The translations under genes were made by a program, and so were the position numbers. DNA of 64,000 nucleotides. Origin: Echiichthys vipera. Taxonomy: Eukaryota; Chordata; Actinopteri; Perciformes; Trachinidae. The notes under the pieces are model-generated. The model saw only the letters and a program-made list of their open reading frames with translations, ran no database searches and was not told where the DNA came from. Shown piece after piece: positions 28,736 to 41,356 of this stretch (its first letter is position 1; every line of letters starts with the position of its first letter). The DNA lies in assembly GCA_963691815.1 (NCBI GenBank), contig OY829648.1:18818193-18882192 (forward strand), in the 5' to 3' direction.

Positions 28736-29713
28736 AAGTGTGAGTTTCACACACAGTCCATGTCATTTCTGGGTTAAATTGTGGCCCAGGGTCACCTGGA
28801 GATGGATCATGCAAAGGTGGACGCAGTGATGGGTTGGCCAGTCCCTGAAACCCGTAGGAAGTTGCAGCAGTTCCTGGGCTTTGCCAATTTCTACAGGCGT
28901 TTCATCCACAACTATAGCTCCACCGCTGCCCCTCTCACAGCCCTAACATCCTCCAAGACTCCCTTCCGATGGTCCCATTCTCCAGATACTACCTTTCAGA
29001 CCCTGAGGGACCGCTTCAGCTCTGCACCAATCCTCCAAGTCCCAGACGCCGAGCGGCAGTTCGTCGTGGAGGTGGATACATCAGACGTGGGTGTAGGGGC
29101 TGTGCTGTTCCAGCGAGCAGCCAGTGACCAGAAGCTCCACCCATGTGCCCTTTTCTCTCTTCGTCTCTCCCCAGCCGAGAGAAATTATGACATTGGTAAC
29201 CAGGAGCTCCTAGCTGTTAAACTGGCCCTGGAGGAGTGGCGGCACTGGCTAGAGGGAACCAAGCAGCCGTTCCTGGTATGGACAGACCACAAGAACCTGG
29301 AGTACATCCGAACCACTAAGAGACTCAACTCACAGCAGGCACGATGGGCCTTCTTCACCAGGTTCAATTTCACCCTCTCCTACAGACCCAGCTCCCGCAA
29401 CGTCAAACCTGACGCTCTGTCACGTCAGTTCCAGAGGGAGGATGATGATGCTAGTTCTTCAGACACCATCCTTCCGTCCTCGTGTTTTGTGGCATCCCTG
29501 ACTTGGGAAATTGAGGAGAGAGTGAAAGCTGCCGCAGTGGGTCAGCCTGGTCCTAGTGCCTGCCCAACTGGTTGCTTGTTTGTGCCTGCAGCTCTCTCAA
29601 GGTTGACCTGCCATCCTGGGATCCAGAGAACCCGGCATGTCCTTCTACAATGTTTCTGGTGGCCCACGTTACAGGAGGACACCCGGGAGTATGTCAGAGC
29701 CCGCCAGACCTGA
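28736..29713 (+). pseudogene. Chromovirus RT connection, RNase H and zinc-binding region
   Basis: The frame continues GHLEMDHAKVDAV and RKLQQFLGFANFYRRF (RT thumb), then an RNase H domain with FVVEVDTSDVGVGAVL (first aspartate), NYDIGNQELLAVKLALEEW (glutamate) and VWTDHKNLEYI (aspartate), followed by YRPSSRNVKPDALSRQF. A partial HHCC zinc-binding motif follows (LTCHPGIQRTRHVLLQCFWW), with the terminal cysteine pair disrupted by the stop and frameshift at about 29713. The RNase H catalytic residues are intact, but no complete protein can be made. It removes RNA from RNA:DNA hybrids in active relatives. Confidence 0.9.
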
Positions 29714-29715
29714 AC

Positions 29716-30414
29716 CAGAACAAACCATCACGACAGCCCCCATCCGGCCTCCTGCAGCCTCTACCAGTGCCACATCGCCCCTGGTCCCACATTTCAGTGG
29801 ACTTTGTGACGGGCCTGCCACCATCGGATTGGAAGACGGCCATTCTTACCATTGTGGACCACTTCTCTAAGATGGCCCACTTTGTGTCCTTGTCTAAGCT
29901 CCTGTCAGCTAAAGAGACAGCCCAGCTGCTCCTCAACCATGTCTTTCGCCTTCATGGGATTCCTGTGGACGTGGTCTCAGATAGAGGGCCCCAGTTTTCC
30001 TCAGTGTTCTGGCAGGAGTTCTGCAGCCTCTTGGGAGCCACCGGCAGTTTAACATCCGGGTACCACCCTCGATCTAATGGCCAGACTGAGAGGATGAACC
30101 AAGAAATGGAGACGGCCCTCCAGTGTATGGTGTCCCAGAACCCATCCTCTTGGTCCCAGCATCTGTTGTGGGTGGAATATGCCCACAACACCCTGACCAG
30201 CTCCGCCACCGGTTTGTCTCCTTTCCAGTGTGCCTACGGTTACCAGCCTCCTCTCTTCCTGGCCCTCGAAGGGGAAGCCTCTTGCCATTCAGTGCAAGCC
30301 TTCATCCACCGCTGTCGTCGGACCTGGGCCCGTGCTAGGGCCTCCCTCCTGAAGGCCGCAGCCCGGTACTCCTTAGCAGCCAACCGTCGTCGCTCTCAAG
30401 CTCCAGAGTACTAG
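29716..30414 (+). pseudogene. Chromovirus integrase core
   Basis: After a frameshift near 29715 the frame reads PSGLLQPLPVPHRPWSHISV and DFVTGLP, then VDHFSKMAHF, VVSDRGPQFSSVFWQEFCSL, YHPRSNGQTERMNQEMET and WVEYAHNTLTSSATGLSPFQ. The DDE triad is visible: aspartate in SVDFVTG, aspartate in SDRGPQF and glutamate in NGQTERMNQE. A TAG at 30412-30414 cuts the protein, and the same frame continues beyond it in the chromodomain part. The catalytic core is well preserved, which suggests a fairly young copy. Confidence 0.92.
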
Positions 30415-30967
30415 GTGGGCCAGAAGGTTTGGCTCTCCACCCATGACCTTCCTCTGAGTGTGGAATCCAACAAGCTGGCTCCCACATTTGTCGGGCCCTT
30501 CACCATCGAGAAGGTCATCGGCCCTGTGGCAGTCCGGCTCAAGCTCCCTCGGTCTATGCGGGTGCACCCAACATTCCATGTGTCCAAGGTCAAACCGGTC
30601 AGCGAGAGCCCGCTGGTGCCTGCTGCTCCACCCCCACCTCCCCCTCGCCTCGTTGGCGGGGGACTCGTCAATGCTGTGCACCGTATCATCCGCTCGCGCC
30701 AGCATGGAAGGGGCTGTCAGTACCTTGTCGACTGGGAGGGCTACGGTCCAGAAAAGATCCTGGGTTCCTGCTTGACACATTTTGGACTGGGGTCTCATCT
30801 GAGACTTCCACCAGCAACATCGGGACCAGCCCTCCCTCAGCAACATCGGCAGGGACCGTCGCCATCGGACACCTGCTGCTGGCCCTTCCACTGCCCCGAC
30901 CCGGTGGGAGGACTCCCTGTCTGAGGAGGAGACAGTGGACCCGCCAGTGAACTCACCTTCCTCATAG
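30415..30967 (+). pseudogene. Chromovirus integrase C-terminus with chromodomain-like tail
   Basis: In frame with the integrase after the TAG: GQKVWLSTHDLPL and SNKLAPTFVGPFTIEKVIGP (the GPF/Y module), LKLPRSMRVHPTFHVSKVKP, a proline-rich linker, then AVHRIIRSRQHGRGCQYLVD and WEGYGPE, which matches the chromodomain core (hydrophobic strand, YLVDWEGY). In other chromoviruses this domain tethers the integrase to particular chromatin. A frameshift in or after WEGYGPE scrambles the remainder, which ends in TAG at about 30967. Confidence 0.85.
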
Positions 30968-31093
30968 CCTGTGGATAGGGAGATCTCGGGTTCTCACAAG
31001 TTTTTACCCGCCTTCCAGTTCCCCCTCCTCCCACCCTGGTTCCTTGGACTTGTTTTTGGGGACGTCAGGGGCCATCCCTTGAAGGCGGGGTTC

Positions 31094-31479
31094 TGTCACA
31101 GTTCAGTCATCCAGCCCTCAGTAGTTTTCCATTGATCCTGCCTCTGCCCCACTCAGCCTGTCAGCCACACCCACCTAGTCAGTTCACTCTACACACTTGT
31201 GCACACAGCTGCCTCTCATCACATGCAATCAGCCCAGCATATAACCACCAGATTGTTCTATGCCATGCGAGACTTTCCAGCATTCTTCTGCCTGTCTTCC
31301 CGGTACCGACCTCGCCTGTCCCTGATTCCCTGCTTCGTCTGCATCCTGGTAAATCGGCCTAGCCTTCTGTCCCTGACCAAGAGTTTAGCCTCTCCTCTCC
31401 TGATTCCTGTTTGCCGTTTTCTGAACTGTTCGCCTGTCTGCCTGTAAACTGCAATTGGGTCCATACATCACCCGTTACA
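31094..31479 (+). mobile_element. Chromovirus 3' LTR
   Basis: Begins TGTCACAGTTC immediately after a purine-containing AAGGCGGGGTTC (polypurine tract-like) and ends CACCCGTTACA. The ends are a short inverted pair (TGTCAC/GTTACA). Length is 386 bp. No matching 5' copy is in the window, so the insertion age cannot be read from LTR divergence. Confidence 0.8.
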
Positions 31480-33349
31480 TGTAGCCCATGTTGACATTTG
31501 TACATCATTAACACATTACAACAACAAAATCATATAAGGGGAAATTTTAAAATAGTTTAATTAAGTATTATAGATTCATGTTATAATGGCTAGGACTTAG
31601 CCTTATCACAAAAATACCCATCAAAAGCATATTAGAATTATATTATTGTGGTATCAAAAAATACAATTCTCAATTGCACTTCCAATCATGCAATTAAGAA
31701 TACTGATGTAAGAGCTCAACAGCCTGAAATGCGAGTCGGTGCAGCAGCCTGTGTGGTAAATATATGAAAGTGATCTATTAAAAATGAAATATCACTTAAA
31801 TTTGAAGACCTTCACACCTTCATGTGAAGATGATCAAAGAATCTCACCATGTAGCATGTCATTTTAATGCCGCCATCTTCAAAACTGTCAACGCAGTGTC
31901 TTTAAATTGCAGCAGTTAATGACAAGCCATCACAATATTCGCCTCTTTTTGTCACCGAGTGCAGATTTCAAAGACCTCTTGATGATCTGAATGATATGAC
32001 ATCTTGGATGTGACTGACATCCAGGATCACAGCAGTTCGTTCTTAGCTTGTTTTCTCTATAACATCATATGCATACACACACTTCAAACAGTGTCCGATT
32101 TGTATCCATAGGTTAAGTCAGAGCTGAGCGAAATTGTGAGACTCTTTGAACTCATGCATGCAATTATGTCAAAACCTCAGTCAAGAAAGGTTAAATTGAG
32201 ACATAAATGAGAAGATGATAAGAGATGTGAGAGGGAGATTTGAAATAGGGTGGTGTGATGGTAGTGGGAGGTATAGTGCATGCATGGACTTAATAAACCC
32301 TTTGTAGATCTGAACTAAACCAAGATTTAAATCTGCAATGAGCTCCTTCTGTGGCTGACAAGGACATCAATAGGGAGAATCGGAGTCAACGTACACGAAA
32401 TCTTAATGCTTACTTGAATGACAATTTGATTCTAGGAAAAGGAGTGACGTCAGCCTGTTTAAAGAGGCTGTTGAAACTGTGTGTGCGTGCGTGTAACAAG
32501 TAGGATTTAGATCGCTGCAGGCGGAGAGGGACCCTTGCTACTACATGGCAGCCCATCACAACTGTTCAGGGATGCCTCTCACACTCTCCCCTTCAGCTTT
32601 TCAATGCAGCATGCCAAGCTTGATAACCTTGAGGCCGGTGAGGGACCAGGGTGCCAGGTGACAAGGCTGGTTTGCCAGGTTTTAATAGTGCCCCCATCAC
32701 AGTAGTGCCTGGCAGACGGGTGGCAGCACCTCACCAGTGCTACGCACACACTATTACCTGAATTTAAACCAAACTGCAGGCTGTGTAATGGTCTCAACTG
32801 CCTATGAAAATGCCAACTAATTAGTCCCCTTATGATTTCTGAGCATGCTGAGCATGTGCCAGTACACTGTCATCATCATAAATAAATGAAAAGATGAACA
32901 GATAAAAGAGTAATTATACCACACTGACAGGAAACTTTGCACTGTAGCTGACATGTTGACATACCCAGAAAGGATATGGAAATGTCCCAGCAGTTGAACA
33001 TAACAGGGCTCTTTTGGAAGGTCATTCTTGAGGAAAGAAGGGTTATTTAATTATCACCAAAATAACACATCTATTTACTTAATGTGGATTTAGGAATCAT
33101 CATTTCTCGCAAGGGGGAAGATTGAATACAGCATGCCTATCATTTTATTGTCATCACATCAATAAAAAGTGCAACACTGCAAATAATATAGCACAATGTT
33201 ATACAATACCTACTGACACAATATATTTTGTTTATGATACACAACTAGGAAACTATCCAGCACATTCACTCCTGTCATTAGTGATGGAAATTCAATCCAG
33301 TGACACTGAATAAATTTGACACAGTCAAACTATTCTGGATTACTCTGGA
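31480..33349. other. No recognised gene
   Basis: AT-rich; 32560-32800 is more GC-balanced but has no convincing frame or splice pattern. Confidence 0.55.
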
Positions 33350-33383
33350 TTGAGATGGACTGATGAATATCAGTCCATCTCAA
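33350..33383. repeat. Perfect palindrome, 15-bp arms, 4-bp spacer
   Basis: TTGAGATGGACTGAT, then GAAT, then its exact reverse complement. Confidence 0.95.
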
Positions 33384-35689
<2,306 letters not shown>

Positions 35690-35870
35690 CTCCGTTATCT
35701 ATTTTGCAAGGGCCCTGCTGCTACATCCGGGATTTAGCCCTGCCCAAGACAATTGTGATTGGTTTCAAGAAATACAAACATGCTAGAATGTTTTTCCCCT
35801 TTACCATAACATTAACTTATGCAGCCAGACTTTTCCGGAAGATCTAGCAATGCAAGATGAACTACTTATA
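35690..35870 (+). repeat. Fish dispersed non-coding repeat, diverged
   Basis: ACAATTGTGATTGGTTTCAA, then GTTTTTCCCC and GAAGATCTAGCAATGCAAGA resemble a common fish repeat with ACAATTGTGATTGGTTTAAA and GGTCTGGCAATGCGAGACT blocks in this order. Confidence 0.45.
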
Positions 35871-36696
35871 AGCAAATCTTGCATTCCAGTATGTCTCTGC
35901 CAATGATGATAGCTAACGTTACCCATTCCTAAAAGGAAAAAAGTAACAATTTATAAATGCATCTCCAACATCATGAAGCAGCAACAAAACATCTGGAACA
36001 ACAACAAAGCCAAAAAGGCAGGCCAGCACACTGACTTCTATAAAAAGGTAAGCTAACATTGACATACCATTATTAAGAGTCATACAATATGTGGGTGTAA
36101 AGTAAATGTTACTTTCAGACGGCAGTTGGATTAAGTGCATGATTAATGTTGGCTGTCAACAACCATTTGCATTTTCTTCCCATTTTTCTCGATCTTTTCT
36201 CTTTCTGGTGGCATATTGAGAAGTCTTTGTCACACAGAAAGGCCTTGTTTACTGTAAATTGTGATGAAAAGTGTTCTATTACAGCAGGGAACACAGTGTT
36301 GTGAGAGGACATAAAATCCTGGTAAAATTCCTAAACAACTTCCCTCAATTTCTTGGTTCTGACTTGGTTCTGACTTTAAATTATTATTATTATGATGATG
36401 ATGATGATGGATAGAACAAGACTTAAAGGAGATGTACTCAACATTCAGAACATTAATATAACAGCAAACGCATTTGCTGTGTAAAATTACAGTTGAGTAA
36501 GCACTGAGCAGAGAATGAATTCCCTCAACCTCTGTGTGTTGTAATCCAATATTTTCTGTTTGTTCTGATAGCTGGTCCAAGTGAATGTTGTTGCCATGAA
36601 AAAATTGTGGTATTTTCCATATACACTGCAAATAATTTAAACTCTTAGAAGTATTTTGATGCATCAATAAAAGTTTTTCAATAGAATTTACCTAAA
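35871..36696. other. No recognised gene
   Basis: A short (ATG/ATT)n patch at 36382-36410; nothing else recognised. Confidence 0.6.
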
Positions 36697-36732
36697 TGTA
36701 TTAGTTCATAACTAAAATTATGAACTAATACA
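36697..36732. repeat. Perfect palindrome, 15-bp arms, 6-bp spacer
   Basis: TGTATTAGTTCATAA, then CTAAAA, then its exact reverse complement. Confidence 0.95.
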
Positions 36733-37184
36733 AAATAAATACCTCTTAATCATCACTTATGGCCCACTAGAACTGTGTGATGCCGTATGTTTTGCAGAGA
36801 CCCTGCCCTCTGCCTGAGCTTTCTGTTTACGTCGTATTTAGAGAGGGACAGACACATTTCAGGGTGTAAGCCTGGCCCATATTGTAGTTTATCCAGTGAG
36901 CAGCCCTCTGGTTTTAAACCAACACTTTGTCATGCCCCTCCCCATCAGCGTCAGAGACTAAAGCACAGAGCACAAGGCAGTGTGTCTGTTGGCAGCACAC
37001 ATACACATACAGAGACAATGAAGCTCTGCATTCACTCTTGGTCTGACATTCACGCAGGACTCTTTAGAGCTATGTGTGTGTTTATTGGTGCTTTAAATGT
37101 GTTCGCTGTGAAACAATCATAAAATACCATTTTATTCCTCTGATTTAATGCTTTGTCCTCACTCTTGCTCGCTTGACCATTGCT
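36733..37184. other. No recognised gene
   Basis: Nothing recognised. Confidence 0.6.
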
Positions 37185-37227
37185 GCTCTCTCTTTCTTTC
37201 TCTCTCTCTCTTCTCTCTCTCTCTTCC

Positions 37228-37258
<31 letters not shown>

Positions 37259-37290
37259 CTTCTCTCTCTTCTCTCTCTCTCTCTCTCTCT
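37185..37290. repeat. Imperfect (CT)n microsatellite
   Basis: CT runs interrupted by TTC and CCC steps. Confidence 0.95.
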
Positions 37291-38297
37291 GGCCATTGAG
37301 CATGAGCCGGGGAGAAGAAACATTAAGCGATACTTCCCACATAATATGCCTTTTACTTAGGTGTAATTTTTCTTTATCAGTTGCACTGCTACTGTTTCAT
37401 CACTGACAGTGTTTTGCAATTTTTCCAATTTGTTCTTAATGGGCAGCCATCATAACGATATGCCATCTTGGAAATGGGCCCAACTGGCTATAGTTCATAA
37501 TAGGATTTGAGTGGTCCGAATGCTCTTCGATCAAGATTGATTGGCCTGTGTGCCTGTCTGTGCCCTTGACTTGAGGCCCACATTACCCGCCTTTCCCTCT
37601 ACTTCCATCTGTATTCCTTTTTTGCTTATTAGACTAAGCAGAAAGTAATAATTTCTCAGTCATTCCATTTGTTTGGCAGTGGGAGGCAGACTGGAGGGAG
37701 ACTTCTGCAGACTAATCGGCATAGAGCAGAGGTGGCCAGTGCTGCAAACAAGTGTGTGTAAATGTCCAGGATTCAACTTGCCAATACAGCATGCACCTCA
37801 TGAGACAGAGCCCCGGAAGGTCATTTTTAAAAGCCATCTTTAAAATGTCCTTTTGTTCAGCAGCTTTCTCACTCCCATCAACAGCTCCTTCTTCTTTTTA
37901 CTTGACTATTTCCCCTCTCATTATTTCTTTATCCTTTGTTTCTTGTCTGCTTGATTGTTTCAGCTTCTTGTCTCCTTCTTTAGCTCTCCCTCTCCCTCTC
38001 AATCCTGCACTAATTCAGTCCAGTTCCAATCTTTCTCTCTCCTTTTCAATCATGTTCTTTTCCCACTTTTCCTCTTACTAGCATCTCCCTCTCCCTAACT
38101 CATTTCTACTCATTCCATTTTCCCTAGCCCTCCCTCCCTGTTCCCTGTAATAGCCTCGCGTCTCTACTGGCTCCATCTGTCACGACCATGAAGGGCACGA
38201 TGCCCGCTGCTCAGCCCAAACCTCGGAACTGCCACTCTGGCCACTGGACTGAACACACTGGCATATGTGTTGTCCACAAGAAAGTATGAGAAAGGCT
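37291..38297. other. No recognised gene
   Basis: Pyrimidine-rich from 37860 to 38150; nothing recognised. Confidence 0.6.
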
Positions 38298-38425
38298 GTG
38301 ACACACACACACAAACACACACACACAAACACAAACAGCCAGGTGGTGGTGCCATGCATATGCATACACAGGAATGTGTGCACTTGTAAGTGTGCGTGCA
38401 TGTCTGAGCAGACCCCCCCCCCCCC

Positions 38426-38456
<31 letters not shown>
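38298..38456. repeat. Two (AC)n arrays with a C homopolymer
   Basis: An imperfect (AC)n at 38300-38336, a run of 16 C at 38413-38428 and a perfect (AC)14 to 38456. Confidence 0.95.
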
Positions 38457-38459
<3 letters not shown>

Positions 38460-38579
38460 CTCAATGATGAGCTCCAGTTTTGGACCAGCAACACGTTCTA
38501 GGCATTTTGGCCAGATACTTCTAATTACTTGATCATTACACTCTTTACAGTACACAACGTCCACAGCAGTATCCCCAAA

Positions 38580-38975
38580 GCAATTTCAGTCAAAAGCAAC
38601 TGGACTTGGTTATTTGTCTAGGAAGGCGTTTCATCTCTCATCCAAGAGACTTCATCAGTTCATGTACGCATCTGACCAGGCTGGGACTGGTCCAACTAAC
38701 TGGTGTGGAGATCCAGATATTTAACTGGATGATGTCACTGGAACCCTTTGTGCTCCAAGTGCCAACGACCGTCGTTAGAGTGACAGTCGTTGGTGGGAAG
38801 TTGGTTTCAACTTTGTTAGTGCTCTATTGAGTCTTAACGACAGTAGATGGAGTCACAGGAGGCCATTTGTGAACAGTTGCTCTTTGAGGTTAGATTGTTG
38901 AATCTCCTGGGAAGGGATGAAAGGGCAGCATTGTAAATTGGAGATAAGTGGTGGCGAAAGGTTCACGTTGGTGGA
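38580..38975 (-). mobile_element. Penelope-like element, 3' end
   Basis: The minus strand carries the C-terminus of the GIY-YIG-containing protein (listed separately) followed by the tail words ACTGATGAAGTCTCTTGGAT, GAGAGATGAAACGCCTTCCT and AACCAAGTCCAGTTGC. These are typical of the 3' ends of fish Penelope-like elements. The rest of the element is missing. Confidence 0.65.
38834..38965 (-). pseudogene. Penelope-like protein C-terminal fragment
   Basis: About 43 codons: RHHLSPIYNAALSSLPRRFN, then NLTSKSNCSQMASCDSIYCR and stop. The RHHLSP-YNAAL-SLPRR pattern is the segment that follows the GIY-YIG endonuclease in fish Penelope-like retroelements. Reverse transcriptase and the GIY-YIG catalytic motif lie upstream in complete elements and are absent here, consistent with 5' truncation during retrotransposition. 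Identification rests on a short motif. Confidence 0.6.
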
Positions 38976-39040
38976 GGTGGAGTGTTTACTGCAGATTTGG
39001 TCGGATGAAAATATTCAAAAACAGTCGCACAAGACGCACA
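38976..39040 (+). repeat. Short dispersed repeat shared with 51436-51490
   Basis: GTGGAGTGTTTACTGCAGAT, TTGGTCGGAT and TATTCAAAAACAGTC occur here and at 51436-51484 in the same order and orientation. Confidence 0.7.
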
Positions 39041-39245
39041 TAAACTCTGAGGTCTATGGAAAGATTTGAGATATATATATATATCTCATCTCATCTCATT
39101 TTCATCCGCTTATCCGGGGTCGGGTCGCGGCGGCAGCAGCTTTAGCAGGGGACCCCAAACTTCCCTTTCCCGGGCCACATTAACCAGCTCTAACCGGGGG
39201 ATCCCAAGGCGTTCCCAGGCCAGCGTGGAGATATAATCTCTCTAC

Positions 39246-39898
39246 CTAGTCCTGGGTCTTCCCCGAGGCCTCCTCCCAGCTGGACTTGCCTGGGAAGATC
39301 TCCCTAGGGAGGCGCCCAGGGGGCATCCTTACTAGATGCCCGAACCACCTCAACTGGCTCCTTTCAACGCAAAGGAGCAGAGGCTCTACTCCGAGTTCCT
39401 CATGGATGGCTGAACTTCTCACCCTATCTCTAAGGGAGACTCCAGCCACCCTCCTTAGAAAACCCATTTCGGCCGCTTGTACCCGAGACCTCGTTCTTTC
39501 GGTCATGACCCAGCTTTCATGACCATAGGTGAGGGTAGGAATGAAGATTGACTGGTAGATCGAGAGCTTTGCCTTTCCGGCTCAGCTCTCTTTTCATCAC
39601 AACGGTGCGGTAGAGCGACTGCAACACCACCCCCGCTGCTCCGATTCTCCGGCCAAACTCACGCTCCATCGTCCCCTCACTCATGAACATGATCCCAAGG
39701 TACTTGAACTCCTTCACTTGGGGTAAGGACTCATTCCCTACCTGGAGTAAGCAATCCACCGGTTTCCTGCTGAGAGCCATGGCCTCAGATTTAGAGGTGC
39801 TGATCCTCATCCCAGCCGTTTCACACTCGGCTGTGAATCGATCCAGTGAGTGCTGAAGGTCACTGACCGACGATGCCATCAGGACCACATCATCTGCA
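39246..39898 (-). pseudogene. Rex3-like LINE: RT catalytic motif and C-terminal region
   Basis: On the minus strand an in-frame TAG is followed immediately by SLLFADDVVLMASSVSDLQH, the FADD catalytic motif of the reverse transcriptase palm. SKSEAMALSRKPVD and LPQVKEFKYLGIMF follow. After a frameshift near 39520 come TERTRSRVQAAEMGFLRRVA, RSQLRWFGHLVRMPPGRLPR and the end of the protein. These are standard blocks of the fish RTE/Rex3 protein. The metal-binding aspartates are intact, but the stop and frameshifts separate them from the rest of the domain. Confidence 0.85.
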
Positions 39899-40661
39899 AA
39901 AAGCAGCGACTAGATCCTCAGCCCACCGAACTGCAACCCCTCCCCACCACGACTACGCCTCGATATCCTGTCCATGAAAATCACGAACAGGATAGGTGAC
40001 AAAGTGCACCCCTGGCGGAGGCCAACCCCCACCGGAAATGAATTCGACTTACTGCCGAGGTTCCGGACACAGCTCTCGCTTTGCCTGTACAGAGATTGGA
40101 TGGCCCACAGAAGTGACCCCCCTCACCCCATACTCCCGCAGCAACTCCCACAGTATCTCCCGAGGGACCCGGTCATATGCCTTCTCCAGATCCACAAAAC
40201 ATATGTAGACCGGATGAGCATACTCCCAGGCCCCCTCCAGGATCATTGCGAGAATATAGAGCTGGTCCGTTGTTCCACGTCCAGGACGGAATCCACATTG
40301 TTCCTCTGCAATCCGAGGTTCGACTATAGGACGAACCCTCCTTTCCAGCACCTTTGAGTAGACTTTACCAGGGAGGCTGAGTAGTGTGATACCCCTGTAA
40401 TTGGCACACACCCTCTGGTCCCCCTTTTTAAACAGAGGAATCACCACCCCGGTCTGCCACTCCCTTGGCACTGTCCCAGACTTCCACGCAATGTTGAAGA
40501 GACGTGTCAACCAAGACAGCCCCTCCAAACCCAAAGCTTTCAGCATTTCTAGACTAATCTCATCAACCCCTGGGGCTTTGCCACTGTGGAGTTGTTTGAC
40601 TACCTCAGTGACTCCCGCCAGGGATATTGACAATGATTCCCCATCAGCCTCCAGTTCTGCC
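39899..40661 (-). pseudogene. Rex3-like LINE: reverse transcriptase fingers and palm
   Basis: Minus-strand frame with SGKAPGVDEISLEMLKALGL, VVIPLFKKGDQRVCANYRGI, EEQCGFRPGRGTTDQLYIL and CFVDLEKAYDRVPRE. The last carries motif A with its catalytic aspartate. A frameshift follows at about 40100, just after REYGVRGV. In another frame the motif B region continues to about 39960. In intact elements this enzyme primes reverse transcription at nicked target DNA. Confidence 0.88.
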
Positions 40662-40662
40662 T

Positions 40663-41271
40663 CTACAAAAGAGTCAGTGAGTTAGTCGGATTAAGGAGTC
40701 CCTCAAAGTGCTCCTTCCACCGCCCGATTACCTCATCGGCTGAGGTCACCAGCTTCCCGTCCTTACTGTAAACAGCTTGGACGGTTCCCCGTTTCCACCT
40801 CCTGAGATGTCGAATGGTTTTCCAGAAGCACCTTGGTGCCGCCCGAAAGTCCTTCTCCATGACTTCTCCGAACTCCTCCCACACCCGCTGCTTTGCCTCT
40901 GACACAGCAGAGGCTGCAGCCCTTCTGGTCTGTCGGTACATTGCAACTGCCTCCGGAGTCTTCCGAGATAACATATCCCGGAAGGCCTCCTTCTTCAGTC
41001 GGACAGCTTCCCTGACCACCGGTGTCCACCACGGTGTTCGAGTGTTACCGCCCCTTGAGGCAACTAAGACCTTTAGGCCACAGCTCACCGCTGCAGCTTC
41101 AGCAATGGAAGCTTTGAACATTGCCCACTCCGGTTCAATGCCCCCAACTTCCACAGGGATGCCAGAAAAGCTCCACCGGAGGTGTGAGTTGAAGATCTCT
41201 CGGACAGGGGCCTCCTCCAGACGTTCCCAGTTCACCCGCACTACTCGTTTGGGTTTACCTGGTCTGTCCAG

Positions 41272-41275
<4 letters not shown>
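40663..41275 (-). pseudogene. Rex3-like LINE: linker between endonuclease and reverse transcriptase
   Basis: The frame starts within ILDRPGKPKRVVRVNWERLE at the microsatellite and runs through RTPWWTPVVREAVRLKKEAF, CFWKTIRHLRRWKRGTVQAV and WKEHFEGLLNPTN. This is the region between the endonuclease and reverse transcriptase of RTE elements, so truncation occurred just after the endonuclease domain. The upstream Tyr-Ile and Glu-Arg runs in this frame come from the adjoining (AT)n(CT)n microsatellite and are not part of the protein. Confidence 0.85.

Positions 41276-41353
<78 letters not shown>
41274..41353. repeat. (CT)n(AT)n compound microsatellite
   Basis: About 17 CT then about 22 AT units at the 5' border of the minus-strand LINE. 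Confidence 0.97.

Positions 41354-41356
<3 letters not shown>

Larger units (their letters stand above)
28200..31479 (+). mobile_element. Ty3/gypsy chromovirus, 5'-truncated, with 3' LTR
   Basis: Order: reverse transcriptase, RNase H, zinc-binding HHCC region, integrase, chromodomain-like tail, 3' LTR. The 5' LTR, primer binding site, gag and protease are absent. The integrase-after-RNase H order identifies Ty3/gypsy, and the chromodomain-like C-terminus identifies a chromovirus. At least three frameshifts and a stop break the polyprotein. Confidence 0.92.
39083..41275 (-). mobile_element. Rex3-like (RTE clade) LINE, 5'-truncated
   Basis: Minus strand. A reverse transcriptase protein region is followed by a short 3' end reading CCCCGGATAAGCGGATGAAA and a (TGAGA)n tail at 39083-39102. 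Very short 3' UTRs with tandem simple tails are typical of RTE/Rex3. The apurinic endonuclease domain is missing. The 3' side abuts (AT)n at 39069-39083 and the 5' side abuts (CT)n(AT)n at 41274-41353. The reading frame is broken in several places. Confidence 0.8.

Noticed and set aside
28200..31479. Active autonomous retrotransposon
   Set aside because: Missing 5' half, two lost catalytic aspartates in the reverse transcriptase, several frameshifts and a stop.
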